From positions 153,937,971-154,001,970 of the forward strand of contig NC_081411.1 of assembly GCF_030272615.1 (NCBI RefSeq): a stretch of DNA of 64,000 bases. Direction: 5' to 3'. The position numbers were made by a program, and so were the translations under genes. Position 1 is the stretch's first letter, and each line of letters starts with the position of its first letter. This stretch comes from Cryptomeria japonica. Its lineage: Eukaryota > Streptophyta > Pinopsida > Cupressales > Cupressaceae. The notes below the pieces were generated by a model. The model had not been told where the DNA came from, did not search any database, and saw only the letters and a list, made by a program, of their open reading frames with translations. Shown here in pieces: positions 9,783 through 21,956 of the stretch.

Positions 9783-10925
9783 TCATCATTATCCTCCCAG
9801 GTAGCACTATCCTCAAAGTATTGGTCTATTTGACTTCTCTATTTTGTAAGAAAAGCTTACATACCTCAAGAAACCTAAGTGGTTTGATCATGACCACCCC
9901 TAGATCCGGTATCTGGAAGGAATTACATTGATCATGTGTTCAAAAATTGATATATACTTCTTAAGCTAAGATACATGAAATGCATCATGCAGTTAGATGA
10001 GAGCTAGAGGTAGAGCAGTTTTGTATATGACTAGGTTGATAACTTCCACAACCTCAAATAGTCCAACATATATGTGTGCAAGGTTTGAAGATTTTCCAAA
10101 TTTATTGTCACTTTTATGTGGTTTGACTCACAGGAGTACTTTCTCTCCCACCTCAAACTGTCTTAGTGTTTGCTTTGCATTTGCATAGATTTTCTATAGA
10201 TCGTTAGCTTATGCTAACCTTTGTTTGATCATCTTGACCTATTATTCCATTTTTTAGAGAATTTCAAGACCAAGGGTTATCTTATCTTCCAACTTATCCC
10301 AACTGATAGGAGTTTTACACCTCCTCCCATACAATGCTTCAGATGGTGTCATCCTTATGGTTGATTGATAGGAATTGTTGTATGCAAATTTGACTAGTGG
10401 TAGATAGTCTTCCCACTTGTATTATTGATTTGAGCAATACATCATCAAAAGGTTTTCTAAAACTTGATTGACCCTTTATGTTTGGTCATTTGTTTCTAGG
10501 TGGTAACTTGAGTTCCTAGGGAGCTACAAACAGAGTTTGTCAGAATCTAGATGTCATTCTAGCATCTTTATCTGATACTATCTTTTCTGGTATCCCATGT
10601 AGCTGAAATATCTCTTGGACAAATTTGTGAGCCATAGTGGGTGCTCCATTTGTTAAAATCCTAGGAATAAAGTGAGCTACCTTAGTAAGCCTATCAACTA
10701 CCACTAATATAGCATTGTGTCTATTTCTTGACATGGGAAATCCGTGGACAAAGTACATACTAAATATATGTCACTTCCATTTTGGCATGACATTAGGCTG
10801 CAACAAACCTACCAAGTGTCGGTGTTATGCCTTCACCCTCTGGAATTCAAAACAACTAGCCACAAATTTTGCAACATTTTTTTTTCATACCCTTCCAAAA
10901 ATAAAGGTGTTTAACATCTACTAGG
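9783..10925 (-). pseudogene. Chromoviral integrase with chromodomain remnant
   Basis: On the minus strand the zinc-binding region appears first (HLYFWKGMKK, then VAKFVASCFEFQRVKA, about 10920-10840), then the catalytic core start (FVHGFP...NAILVVVDRLTKVAHFIP, 10750-10660) and the second catalytic Asp in IVSDKDARMTSRF (10570-10540). Next come the C-terminal ALYGRRCKTPI block (about 10345-10310), a GPF-like segment (VGLFEVVEVINLVIYK) and HDAFHVS (about 9985-9965). A chromodomain-like tail (EDSATWEDNDEI) ends the coding similarity near 9783. Stops and frame changes are frequent, so no active integrase is possible. Known: chromodomains steer chromovirus insertion to heterochromatin. Confidence 0.75.
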
Positions 10926-11189
10926 GGTTTAGTGAATTCTAGGTCTCTTGAGTATGGTGCAAAATTCACCTCTTATCATTCTAGTCTTCCTAGCTCTGGA
11001 GTTTCTAACACATACATTATGCCTTGATATCTTAATAGACCATTAGATTCAAAATTAAATCCTTCGTATCTAGGGTCTTGTGGATTAGCCTAAAGGGATA
11101 CTTTTACCTATTGATAATACCCATCTCCTTCTAGTTGTTGTAGAACTCAAACCCTAAATTCTATGTGGACTAAAACCATGGAGATTATA

Positions 11190-11513
11190 TATCATCTTCG
11201 GCTCAAAGCATCTGCCACTCAATTTTCCTTTCCTTTTGTGTAAATGATCTCAAAATCATAGTCAAAAATCAATTCCAACCACCTCCTCTTATGGATATTA
11301 AGATTTAGTTGTGTGAAAATATATCTTAACCCTTGGTGATCAGATCAAAGTTCAAATGGCTTCCCTAATAGGTAGTGACACCACATTTGTAAAGCATCAA
11401 TAATTGCAACAAGCTCTAGGTAATGAAGTGCATAATTTTGTTCATAATTATTTAGTTTCTTGGATTCATAGACAATCACTTGCCCATCCTACATTAGGAA
11501 TCCTCCCAATCCT
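11190..11513 (-). pseudogene. Ty3 RNase H remnant
   Basis: The minus strand reads GLGGFLM, then VIVYESKKLNNYEQNYALHY, LELVAIIDALQMWCHYL, SDHQGLRYIF, RRWLELIFDYDFEIIY and finally VADALSRR, the standard order of Ty3 RNase H. At least three stops interrupt it (after GGFLM, in FEL*SDH, and in KEN*VADAL). The segment between this domain and the RT (11514-11870) is more decayed. Confidence 0.75.
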
Positions 11514-11869
11514 TCATTGAAGGTATCATTTATCACCATAAAATGTCATGGTCAGTTTCTCTTTGAGACGCTCAAAGGCCTTTTGACACTTTTCAATCCA
11601 CTCAAAATTTTCCCCTTTCCTTTGAATAGGTTATGGGGTATGCTATTTGTGAGAATTTCATTATGAACTTTCTATAGTACCCTACCGATCCCATAAAGCG
11701 TCTTATTTCTTTCACATTTCTTGGGGTTGGCCATTTTTATATATCTTTTATCTTGGCCAAATCCATGACTATACCCTTAGCGAAGATAATATGCCCTATA
11801 TACTACACTTATTCCTGAAAGAAAGTGCATTTAGATAGCTTCCGTTATTTTTGGTGCTCCCATAGCCAT

Positions 11870-12420
11870 TACAGAACTACTTGCAAGTGTTCTTCCTTGT
11901 TCCTAGAATATATCAAAATATCATCTAAGAACACTAGCCCATAACGAGTTCTGAAAGTCGTCTTGTGAATATCCTCATCTTTGAGTCTCAACTGATGGTA
12001 TCCCAACTGCATGTCTATCTTAGAAAACACTAGGACCCCACACATTTGTTCAGATAGATTGTCAATGTGTGGTAAGGACTTTTCCTTATTGTTACTTTAT
12101 TTAACATTTTGTAATCAATATATAGGTGAAGGGTACCATCCTTCTTCTTGACAAATATCACAAGTGCCCCCCATGGTGACACATTGGGTTGAATCAATCC
12201 CTTATTCAACAACTCATATAGCTATGCTTTTAACTCCATGATCTCAATGGATGTCATATGATGGGGACCTTTAGATATTGGCTCCACTCCTTGCACTAAT
12301 TCTATAGAAAAATCAAATACCCTTTTTAGTGGTAGTCTAGACAATTCTTCGGGAAACACGTCCTAGTAATCCCAAATATAGGGATATTTGTCCTCAAAGG
12401 ACTCTTCCTTTTTATCTTTC
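11870..12420 (-). pseudogene. Ty3 reverse transcriptase remnant with internal deletion
   Basis: The minus strand reads [53 protein letters not shown], then [11 protein letters not shown] (12212-12080), MQLGYHQLR (about 11990) and a direct fusion of TRYG to [11 protein letters not shown]. The block normally between these two (FVVMPFGLTNAPATF region) is missing, a loss of about 30 codons. The catalytic DD pair is still present. The ORF also has stops, for example before LYELLNKG and near 12060. Confidence 0.8.
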
Positions 12421-12689
12421 TCCCTAGATTCTATCCCACTATGATAGTTTGTCTCATAGATCATCATATCATCATGGAACTTGATTTCTTAAGATTCACC
12501 TAGCTTCCATCTTGACTACAAAAAATTGGCACCCTTTCTTTTCACTCTATTTTAATTGCATAAAGGAATACTTTGATCTTGACTTTAGAGAGGATTGTGT
12601 GGTGGAGTGGAAGACATGATTCGATCTTTATATGGAATGGGATCATTCAATGGGGTGGAGGGGATACTTTGCTCTTGAAATGGAATGGA

Positions 12690-12956
12690 ATTATGAGATG
12701 GATTCATTTAATCTTGACATAGAAGAGAACCTTTGGACTGGATAAAATTGATGTCTTGATCTTGTTTAGGAATGGGATCTTGAGGTGGACTAGGAGGGGA
12801 AGTTGGATTTTGAGATGGAAAGCGATCATGGGATGTAGTAAAGGGGATGCTTGGATTTTGAGAGGGAGAGGTATCATGAGGTGGAGGGATGCCTTTATCT
12901 TGAGGTGGAGAGGAATCTATTATAACATGCTTTGGAACAAGCTCCTGACATGATTG
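12690..12956 (-). pseudogene. Pro/Ser-rich linker ORF of the chromovirus, left part
   Basis: The minus strand encodes a repetitive PPQD/PSQNP-type sequence, with no domain recognised. The host frame meets the solo LTR at 12956 and low-complexity sequence of the same style resumes to the right of the LTR at 14203. It lies where the protease and Gag C-terminus should be; no D(S/T)G motif is seen. Confidence 0.5.
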
Positions 12957-14197
12957 TGTTAGACAACTCAGATAACCGATGAACAACTGAGAGGGGGGTG
13001 AGTCACTTGTTAACAGATTATAGAACTTTAAGCATTAAAACCTTATTACCGGAATACATAAACCAAATATCGGAATAGCAGATATAACAGTTAAGCACAA
13101 ATATAATCCATAGAACATTTACCAACCATCCACAAAAGATAACACCAAGATTTGTACGTGAAAAACCCAGTAAAGGGAAAAACCACGATGGGAAGCCTAC
13201 CCACAGTCAGATAATACTTTTAAAGTAAGTATGTGATTACATAAAGAGGGCCCTATACATGCAGGAAGGCCAACAACCTAGAGCACACTACTCATCATAA
13301 AAGGAGTCTCACTGACTACAAAATAAATCCAGCCTACAATCCAAAAAGAAGAGTGAACTGCAAGAATAGCATCTCATATGCCTGAATATAGTTTCAGTCA
13401 AGCTCAATATCGAAGGTCTTAGACCTCTTTCACCAACCCAATTCAATCACCTATGATCAACCAAAACCTATTCATATGATTACAACCTTATTCGCACACA
13501 GATAATCCTATATCCCAAAAACCCATGAATATGCCAATGATCTACAAAGAGATCTTACATCATATTTATACCAACTTGGGACCTACACAATTAGGTCGGC
13601 CACCTAAAAGATAATACAATAAACTCGTAACATAAACCTTCATTCCAATGATCAACCAAGTCAGCCTAAGACTGAAACAACATAATCCAATCAATAGATC
13701 CAACCGAAAATGCATCGAGATCATCCACCAACATGTTACATAAACCGGTCCATAACCTAGTAGAATAAGATAGCATTAGGTCTGGACCCAAATCCAACAC
13801 CACTGATCAATAGGAACATGAACAAGATAACCATTAACATCCTAAAAGCCATCTAGAAGCCACACCAACACCACTTATCAAGTGCATCAAAAGATCTTCA
13901 GCAAAGCTCTATTGGAAAAACCCTTACCAGTGACCAAAAGGCTTAGTAGAACAAATGATAGCTCCTGAGTCATCAAATCCTGAACCGACTGATCATGATA
14001 CACATCTGAATAGCATGAATGACAGATCCAAACAAATTCCACAAACCAAAGCATACCTGAGCATACCGGATCAATATCATAATCCAACTGCTCTACCAGA
14101 ACCTACAGGAAACCGGTAAACAACCAAAACAGTCGGTGTTGCCATCAATGACAAAACATCAATACAACACATAATCAATTCCTTCAATTTGCCAATA
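12957..14197 (-). mobile_element. Solo LTR of Copia family B, minus strand
   Basis: Flanked by perfect 5-bp TSDs GATTG (12952-12956 and 14198-14202). The left end TGTTAGACAACT and the following GGGGGGTGAGTC mirror the 3' end of the Copia B LTR. The right end reads ...CAATACAACACATAATCAATTCC...GCCAATA, matching the inverted start of the B LTR apart from one G to A change in its terminal TG. Length is about 1241 bp, against 1195 and 1207 for the B LTRs. No internal sequence remains, so the element was removed by LTR-LTR recombination. Confidence 0.85.
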
Positions 14198-14202
14198 GAT
14201 TG

Positions 14203-15960
14203 GAGTTGTGTGGATAGTTTGAAGTAGGAGGAGATGGATTTTTCAATTTAGGTGGATGGAAGAAGGGGAGATTTATGAAGCTTAGATGATTGTGTTTTCT
14301 CTTGAATTGAAGGGGATGGAGGTGGATGTATGACATCTTTCACAATTTTTTTTGAGGGTGGGGTTTTAATTTCTCCTTGGAAAATATTATGAACATAGGA
14401 CTTTGGGAATGGGGATAATGTAGCTTTCTGAGGATTACAATTATGTGGAGGTTAAAATTAGATAAAAGATTAAGATTATGTATTTGGGGATTAAGTGGAG
14501 GATAAGGATTATGTGGGGATTGGGATTAAATGGAGGATGAGAATTATATGAAAGATTAGGATTATGATTTGAAGGATTATATTATAAGGTACTTGAATTA
14601 TGGGTGTAGGTGATTGAGGGGTTATACAAATATGGGGATTGGGATGTGGATAGGGGATAATATGTAGGTATAGATTTTGGACGGGAGGGATATGTGGGTG
14701 AGGGAAAATATGGAGACATGGATGAGGAATGAGATGGATTTTTATTATCAAAGATAGAGAGAGGATAAGGAATGGGAGATGGATTGGTATTGGATACAAT
14801 TTGTTGAGGTGGAATGAATGGAGAAATTTTACATGGATATGAGGCTATGGGATTGACTTGGTAAGTGGGTTGGGGTGACATATATGAATATGTGGAGGCT
14901 GGATAATTTTGAGGCATGGATAAATTAGATTGGTATGCTTGATCTAGGTTGGTTGGGTTGGAGGTATGGTTATAGGAATGGGGTTTGACATAGATGCCCA
15001 TTTTTTCAAACCAATTCATGATGTTTGAATGTGAGTTTTGGATCAAGATTAGATGAGGATTTGGATGGGGATTGGAATTGGAAATGGATTACATTTTGGA
15101 AGATAGGGATTAGGAATTGATTTTTGATGAGAGTGGAGATTAGAAGAATATGATTCTGAGGAAAATGTTTGTTGAGAGGATTGGATTTTGATTTTGAGGA
15201 TGGATGAGATTTGGATTATGAAGGTTGATGGATGTTTGAGAACCAAAATTCAAAATATTAAAGTTTTAATTTTCAAATGATGATTTTTTATTAAGGATTG
15301 GGGATTGGAAGCTTGATTGATATATATGAATCAATAATGGGTGATTGATTTTGGATAAAGGGGTAGATGGATTTGACTGACAATATTAGGTGGATAAGGG
15401 GATTGGAATAAGATGATGATGAAGGATTGGGATTAAGGATGATAATGGATGGAGGATGATTAGGAAAATGATGAATGCTGAGATTGGATTAAGAGAAGTG
15501 GATTTTGATGTGGAATATAGAGGATTATTAAGACAATAATTATGACCTTGATCGGATTAAGAAAAATTTTAAGATTGGGTTCCTAAATTATGGATTATGG
15601 ATAGATTAGGGATGACTGAGATAAAATAAATTATTAGGATTATTAGGAAGATTGTGGATGACTAGGATGAAGGAATTAAGATGAATAGGAATGAATAGGA
15701 TGATTAAGGGGAATATATAGAATAATTATGGATGATTAAGATGAGATGATGAAGATGGAAGATTATTAGGTTATGAAGGATAATTAGGTATGATTGGGAT
15801 AAGATGATTAGAATGATTAGATATAATTAGGATGGGAAGGATGATTAGGAATGAATGGGATGAGAGAATTAAGATGGGTGATTATGATAAGAGGTATGGT
15901 TAGGATGAGGAAGGTTTGACTTGGAGATGATGTGGAAAGTTTGACTTGGAGGGAACCTAG
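14203..15960 (-). pseudogene. C-poor, low-complexity Gag-like region of the chromovirus, right part
   Basis: The plus strand is nearly free of C for about 1.7 kb and consists of degenerate GGATTA/GGATGA-type words. The minus strand therefore codes for Pro, Ser, Tyr, Asn and Ile-rich sequence. The longest frame (15046-14582) includes NWFEKMGIYVKPHSYN and many PSP and YP repeats. Its position upstream of RT suggests Gag or a Gag-pol linker, but no capsid or zinc-knuckle motif is seen. Frames at 15246-15049 and 14799-14509 overlap or continue the same biased tract. Confidence 0.4.
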
Positions 15961-16277
15961 ACTTTAAACAAAGGGTTTGTTTGATTTTTCAAATGTTTTG
16001 TTTTTTTTTAATTCTTGTATTTTTTGGCCCTTTTAAGCTTTATGATTTTTTTTATTTTTTTTTCATTTAAGATGAAAACATACAAGAAAATGAGGCAAAA
16101 TACAAAATCCTATAGCTCAATTTGGATGATGTGACCCCTTTTGTTTTCTAGTGGGGGAGGTGATCTAAATAATCAAACACATAAGGCACACCAACAAGCC
16201 TACTCAAGTGGGATTATCAATACTTGTGTAAGAAAGGTACCACAAGAAAAGATGGATAAAGAGTCTCAACTAGGATT

Positions 16278-16732
16278 TGTTAGAGTATGTTTTTATTTCC
16301 CAGTTGGTTATTTATTATCTATTCATAGGTTTTTCTTTCATTTTTTAATAAGCTTGGTTACATTAATTGAGTATTAGTGTGAGTGGGTGCAAGGTATCAA
16401 CATCATCCATGGGAGTTACACTTGCCTTTTTTAGGCTATTGTGGTGATCTCTTCTGATTGCTCGTATTTGCCACCTCTCCCCTCTCTCATTTTCTATATA
16501 TACTCACTCCTAGTTAGTGTTTGTATTCCATTATATTGCATTATGCGGATTTTTTTGTTGCATTCTTCTAATTCTATTTTTCTTCTTTAGCATTTTTAGT
16601 TCTCACTTGGAGGCTAACTCTGGGTTATCATTTTGATCTTGTATCATTTACATTCATAATTATATTTCTATTTGCTTGTACTAGTTATTCAAGGTTAATC
16701 ATCTTTTTAGATTCTGACATGGTATTTGAGTT
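16278..16732 (+). repeat. 5' LTR and PBS of a small Copia-type element
   Basis: Starts TGTTAGAGTATG at 16278, has a TATATATA box near 16495 and ends TGACA at 16719. It is followed at once by TGGTATTTGAG, a changed form of the initiator-Met PBS TGGTATCAGAG. Length is about 442 bp. No gag or second LTR follows, so this is a truncated copy. Confidence 0.55.
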
Positions 16733-17720
16733 ATTCTAGTGCAAGAATAGATTTTAGTTTCCTTATTTGAGATATTTGAGGGGGCTAATAGTTTTTTTGC
16801 AAGTTTCCTCAAAACTGAGTATTCTATTTATTGATTTGGATTGTAGTCACATGTCTAACCAAATAGAATTCTTAACAAAGGAACCTATCTTTCTTGAAGA
16901 ATCGGGAATTTGATTCCAAGGCTCGAGATGGTTAGGTCTTAACCTACTTATTTTATTCTTTATTTGATGTCTATTATTGTTTCACAAAGGGTACTGATAT
17001 ATTTCTCGAAAGCACACAATATTTACAAAATTAGATTATTCAATTACACAGTTCTAGTGTTATGAACTTGAATAATTCATTAAAGAAATGGCAAAAATAA
17101 TAAGGTAAATAGAGAATTTCAGTCCTAAATTATAAATATCAAAGTATGTAAATTCTAAAAATACAAATTAGAAAGGTAAAAAATCCAAAATTCACCAGAA
17201 ATGATTCACAATTTCATGTAAATTTGTGCTATACATTAAAGTAAAGCATCTATTAACAAATGAGATGACATAACACACCAATAATCACCTGCAAAGCCCT
17301 ATGTATTTAGAAAATTAACAAAAGTACATTGTCTGGTTAGCTTACTTGAGATGGCCTTAAGCTTTTCAATATTTTGTATCTTGCAAAGAAAATACAATGT
17401 GAATTTCGCTATCAAAAAGAAATCAAGATAATTGAACTTAGAAAGCAACAAGCTTTTGTTATCTCACTAACAGTTCTAAAATGTTTGCTCTATCATGAAA
17501 AATATATTTAATGGCCTTTTATAGATCTATAAGGCTTGACAATGTTTCACAAATTTATAAAATTAACATTTGGCACTGGGACCATTCTAGACAAGAAGGT
17601 TGACCAAGTCAATAAAGTCTTCCACACCTTAGTTACCGAGCATGGGATTAACTCATCTAAAATCTTGCTAAATCTCATGAATGACCAATGTTCTCATCGG
17701 CTTGCTACAAAAAAATTATA
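16733..17720. other. Stretch without a supportable gene
   Basis: AT-rich sequence between the Copia 5' LTR and the minus-strand unknown ORF. The plus ORF at 17536-17724 has no recognisable domain. I see no RNA gene. Confidence 0.4.
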
Positions 17721-19603
17721 TTAATCTTCTAGCCATTCATTTCTTTCCTTGGAGAGGAACTCGTTCAAGCAGGATATTACCTCCAATGTTTTTGCCTTCT
17801 CAAAATGATCTACTAAAGACCAATTGACCATTTGAGACAAACAAATAATCAACATCTTTGAAGTTCGTGTCCCTCTCCTTTGTTTATGACTCATACACAT
17901 TTGCAACATTCTTCATTTGCCTTATGTTATCTGTAAGTTATGTATTTATCCTTGCTAAGGGGTCAGCCATTTGGTCCCTCCAATATTTTCAAACCCTTTC
18001 ACTATTCCCTCATCATTATCCTACATGATTTATTTAATTAATTTATTCATGAATATATGTATAGTCATTTGGTTCTGCTATTTGATTTCATACATTGATG
18101 TCATCACTTGTTTTGTTCCTTTTGCACTTTCTTTCAAATGGGTTACTTTCCAATCCCCTTGTATTTTTCATACAATGACTCAGAGGCCACTCCTTGGCTA
18201 TTATTTCATTAACTAAGAGATTGTACCATATGCTCCAGCTTGATTATGCTCCACAACTCTTCTTCAGTCTGTTCTAACATTTTCTTTACAATCTCTATGC
18301 AAAATGCTTACTTTGTATATTAACTGAGCAGACTGTAAATGCTTCAACAACACTTTTTGAAGGTTTTATTTTGCCTCCACTAAAACTCCTTGCATCCATT
18401 CATCTAGGAGTGGAGCTTTATGTTTCATAGTCATCATAATATCTACCTCCTCTCTTGACATAAGCATTGGATGAGAGGGTAATTCTTGTATTGTTTTCCT
18501 AGGTTGTACGATCCCTTTAACAAAATAAACTAACTAGTTTATATGACTCTTCTAGTCTTAAATTTTCTTCAGGTTCTTCTTGAGGCTATCTTCAACCATT
18601 TCTAGTCCCTCTTGTGTTACCCATGAACCAATAAACCTAGAAGTCATACCCAAATTTATTGTGGTAACTTGGTAATATTTTGTTATGATATCTTGTGAAT
18701 CCTTAAATGTTAGTGACTCTACAAAATGTAATTCTTTCTCTCCAATGGGGTTCAATCTAGTTGTGAATTTTTCCCTATGCTTCATTATCTTCTTAGTAGT
18801 CTTAGGATCTCTCAATAAACTATTGAAGTCCAATAACTCCACTTATGGCTTAGGTTGCAACTACATATGCAACCATTCTAGTATAGGCTTCTAACTTGAG
18901 TCTACTGACAGTTTGTTAATATTTCTTTGTTCATTTCCTTTTATCTTGTTTCATTTTTCACCTTTTGATTTGTTCCTACCTCAATATCATGGATGAAATA
19001 TTCATGATCTTTTCCCTTTTCATTTGTCACCAAAACCTTAGATGTGTCTACTTCCAAGCGTTGTTCTATTTTTTTGTTAGAACTTGTGGGTTTTTCAATT
19101 TCTTGGTTCTTACTCCTATATTTGTCCTTTCATCTATTTCATTTTCCTTTTGCAAGATATTTTATGTATTCAAACCTACCCTATCCCTCCTACTCTATGA
19201 CACTTGCCTTACTTTGAATTGGTCTTCAATAAAAGTCCCTGAGACTTCTTCTTTAAATACTTTAGAGTGTTACTTTTGGGGCTGATCTTCACCATTCAAT
19301 CTTGATTCTATCATGTGATCACCTTGATTGTCTTCTTCAAGACCTCTTTCAATATTAGTAAACCTTCCTCTTGGAGCTTGGTCTCTAACTTCTTCCTGCA
19401 TTATATAATTTATTATGCTATTGATCTCATAGTCACTTCTATAGTCTTTTCAACTTCTTGAGGTTCTAATTTTGATGATTCTTCTTCTTCTAAATTAGTG
19501 AAACCTTCTCCATCAAGATCTATTATATGACTTGGTGGTGGTGAAGATTATTTGCCAATTTGAGCCACAAGAAACTCAACCTCTTACAAACCTAACACAA
19601 CTT
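17721..19603 (-). pseudogene. Unknown minus-strand ORF, 3' part (right border = Copia A insertion)
   Basis: This is the downstream part of a long old ORF whose upstream parts lie at 26941-27386 and 34388-35528. At 19603 the frame continues from the piece beyond Copia A (...KGK-V-VLGL, stop, EVEFLVAQIGK, stop, SSPPPSHIIDLDGEGFTNLEEE). The rest is charged, helical sequence with stops and frameshifts, including open pieces at 18842-18558 (RFIGSWVTQEGLEMVEDSLKK) and 17909-17721. No domain is recognised. The acidic and Lys/Glu-rich style resembles the Sirevirus-like ORF at 3664-5551, so a related transposon-borne protein is possible but unproven. Confidence 0.5.
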
Positions 19604-21031
19604 TGTTGGCATTTGCATGAAGATTGCATTAATGATATGTTATGTTGTTATTGATGTCAATTGAACCGGTAATGATATTGTTGATATTGTCTTATAACCA
19701 GTAGGAAGAGCTTTGTGAAGGATACTGCAAACCGGTATGTAAGTTTGTGAGTTGTACTGGTAATCAGAGTAAAAGGTTAAACCCTTTCTATGTTATGTAA
19801 CCGGTAAATCCTACAAGTTGTTTTTGTTAAACCCTAACCGATTAAAGTTGTTGAATTGGTTATGTTGGTTTATGATCTAATGTTGAGCAGTAATGATGAT
19901 GACACGTAAGATCATTGTATGAAGACAAGTTCAAAATGTTTTGCCATGAGTGTTTCTCTAGGGAATGAGCAAAGTGTATTGCATCTAATGCAAAGCGTGT
20001 GATGAGTTACTGAGCTCGATGAAGCGGTAATCAAGGAGTGGTTGAGGTTTTCTTGATTGATGTGTAGAGATTGCTATGAAATCCAACGGTCATGCTTGTA
20101 CCGACTTATTTGTAATCTCAATGAGAGGAATAGATTTTTATTGTGTTACCAACCTAATTGATTTGTATTTAAGGCCGATGAAGTTGTTTTGTTAAGTGTT
20201 GGCAAGAGTTGATAGAAATCAGTTGAGTGTGTGGTTGTCGAACCGAAGAATGAGTCTGTAATTTGATTAAAGGTAGATAGAAGCTTAAATGGATCTTATC
20301 AAGAAAATCTAGTGCTATTCAGACAGATCAAGAAACTCATATTGTTTTCTAACAATTACAGTAGAATTGAAATCCCCTAAACGGGTAATCTCTAACAAGC
20401 TTGATTACTTATTAAATCCTCTAACAAGGTGGTCCATTTGATTGGATTTTCAAATCCTCTACTGAGGTTACTCCTTACAGGGTATTTGCTTCTAACAAGG
20501 CATTTTTTGTCAATCCCTTAACCGAGTGATTCCTAATAGGATCATTTCTTAACAAGACTTTTGTAAAAGCTTTAACAGGCTTGGCTCCTAACAGGGCAAA
20601 CTTTAGAAGAGTTCAGATATTATCTTGTGAGTCTCATCTCACCGTGGTTTTTACCTATTTGGGTTTTCCATGTATAAATACTTGTGTAATGTGGTGAATG
20701 TTTTTGTGGTTATGATCTTATGGTTGATTTGATTAACTACTTAACTATTTCTGATAAGGCATGATAACCGGAAGCATTGAGAAATGAAGGATTGGCATAT
20801 GATAAAGCATTTGGATGTTTACAAGTTAAATGTTGTTTACTATTAAGTTGTTGTAATAATCAACCAGTATTTTTATGAGTATTGATCTTGACAGTGGTAT
20901 TTCATTGATAAGTTTACTTTATATGTTTGAGTTTGAGTTTGAGAAGTTTGTATCAGTTTTTCTATTTACTGATTCACCCCACCCCCCCTCTCAGTAATCT
21001 ACTAGATACTTATTATTTCATCATACCATCA
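19604..21031 (+). repeat. Copia A 5' LTR (1428 bp)
   Basis: TG...CA ends directly after TSD AACTT and directly before the PBS. Compared with the 3' LTR it holds an extra segment of about 50 bp near 19765-19820 (TCAGAGTAAAAGGTTAAACC...) and lacks a short ATTGTTGATA-type repeat, plus scattered substitutions. A TATTTAAGG box lies near 20167. Confidence 0.92.
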
Positions 21032-21104
21032 ATTGGTATCAGAGCATCTCAAGTCCTCTAAGGTCTAAGCCTAACAGCTTGAGGAAAAGATCTACTAGAT
21101 CAGG

Positions 21105-21956
21105 ATGAAGAAGGAAGGTCTGAAGTTCAACAGAGAAAACTATAGGATATGGAGTGACAAAATGAAGATTTACATCAAGAGTCTGGGAAGTCAGTAGTGG
21201 GATCATATAGATACTAAGTATATTGCACCTATTGGAATTCTGGCTGATGATCAGAAGAAAGAACAACAAGAAAATCATCAAGCATTGGAGGCTATTATCA
21301 GCTCCCTGTCTGATGTTGAATATGTAGATGTTCATGGTCTTGAAACTGCATATGAAGTATGGACAAAAGTTGACGAGATTTATAGTGGTGATGAACATGT
21401 TAAAATTTCTAAAGAAGAGAGTCTAAGAGGAAAGTTTGATGACATGAGGATGTCTGAAGGTAAGAATATCCAGCAATATGGTCAAAGGATAAAAGAGATA
21501 GTCGATGAAATTAAGAGTGCAAGAGGAAAAGTAGAAGATGCCAAAGTAATCAATAAGGTACTGAGAACCCTACTACTGGTCTATTGTATTCAAGTTTCAG
21601 CTATTTAGAAGCTGAAGTCCATTGACAAAAATAAGGTAACTCTTGACTCCATAATTGGCAAGCTTACTACTTTTGAATTAAATGGTTATGATGGTAGTGT
21701 ACAGAAATCTGAGTTTGCATTTAGAGCTTCTGTTTATAACCCATCTATGAGAAAAAGTAGAGATACTAGTCATGGTTATGAATCTAGATCCAGCAGAGAT
21801 GTTGATGATGAAGACAGTTTAGTGGGGCTTGAAGCATTGTTGGCAAAGTGGTTGCCTAGAGGCACTGGTAAATACAGAGGTAAAATACCTTTCATATGTT
21901 TTGCATGCAACAAGATTGGTCACATAGTGGCTAATTGTCCTAATGATGAAAATTAA
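21105..21956 (+). pseudogene. Copia A Gag with CCHC zinc knuckle
   Basis: Starts at ATG 21105 (MKKEGLKFNRENYRIW...). Gag helices of the UBN2/retrotran_gag type follow (YEVWTKVDEIYSGDE...). The nucleocapsid zinc knuckle CFACNKIGHIVANC ends near 21944 and would bind element RNA. Stops: TAG at 21195-21197 (after SQ), TAG at 21606-21608. The frame ends at TAA 21954, where pol continues in another frame. Confidence 0.8.

Larger units (their letters stand above)
9638..15960 (-). mobile_element. Decayed Ty3 chromovirus, minus strand, internal region
   Basis: From right to left: C-poor and Pro-rich putative Gag/linker region (15960-12690), reverse transcriptase, RNase H, integrase with chromodomain tail, and PPT-LTR at 9637. 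A solo Copia LTR (12957-14197) splits it. Every domain has stops and deletions. The 5' LTR on the right is not identified. Confidence 0.7.
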
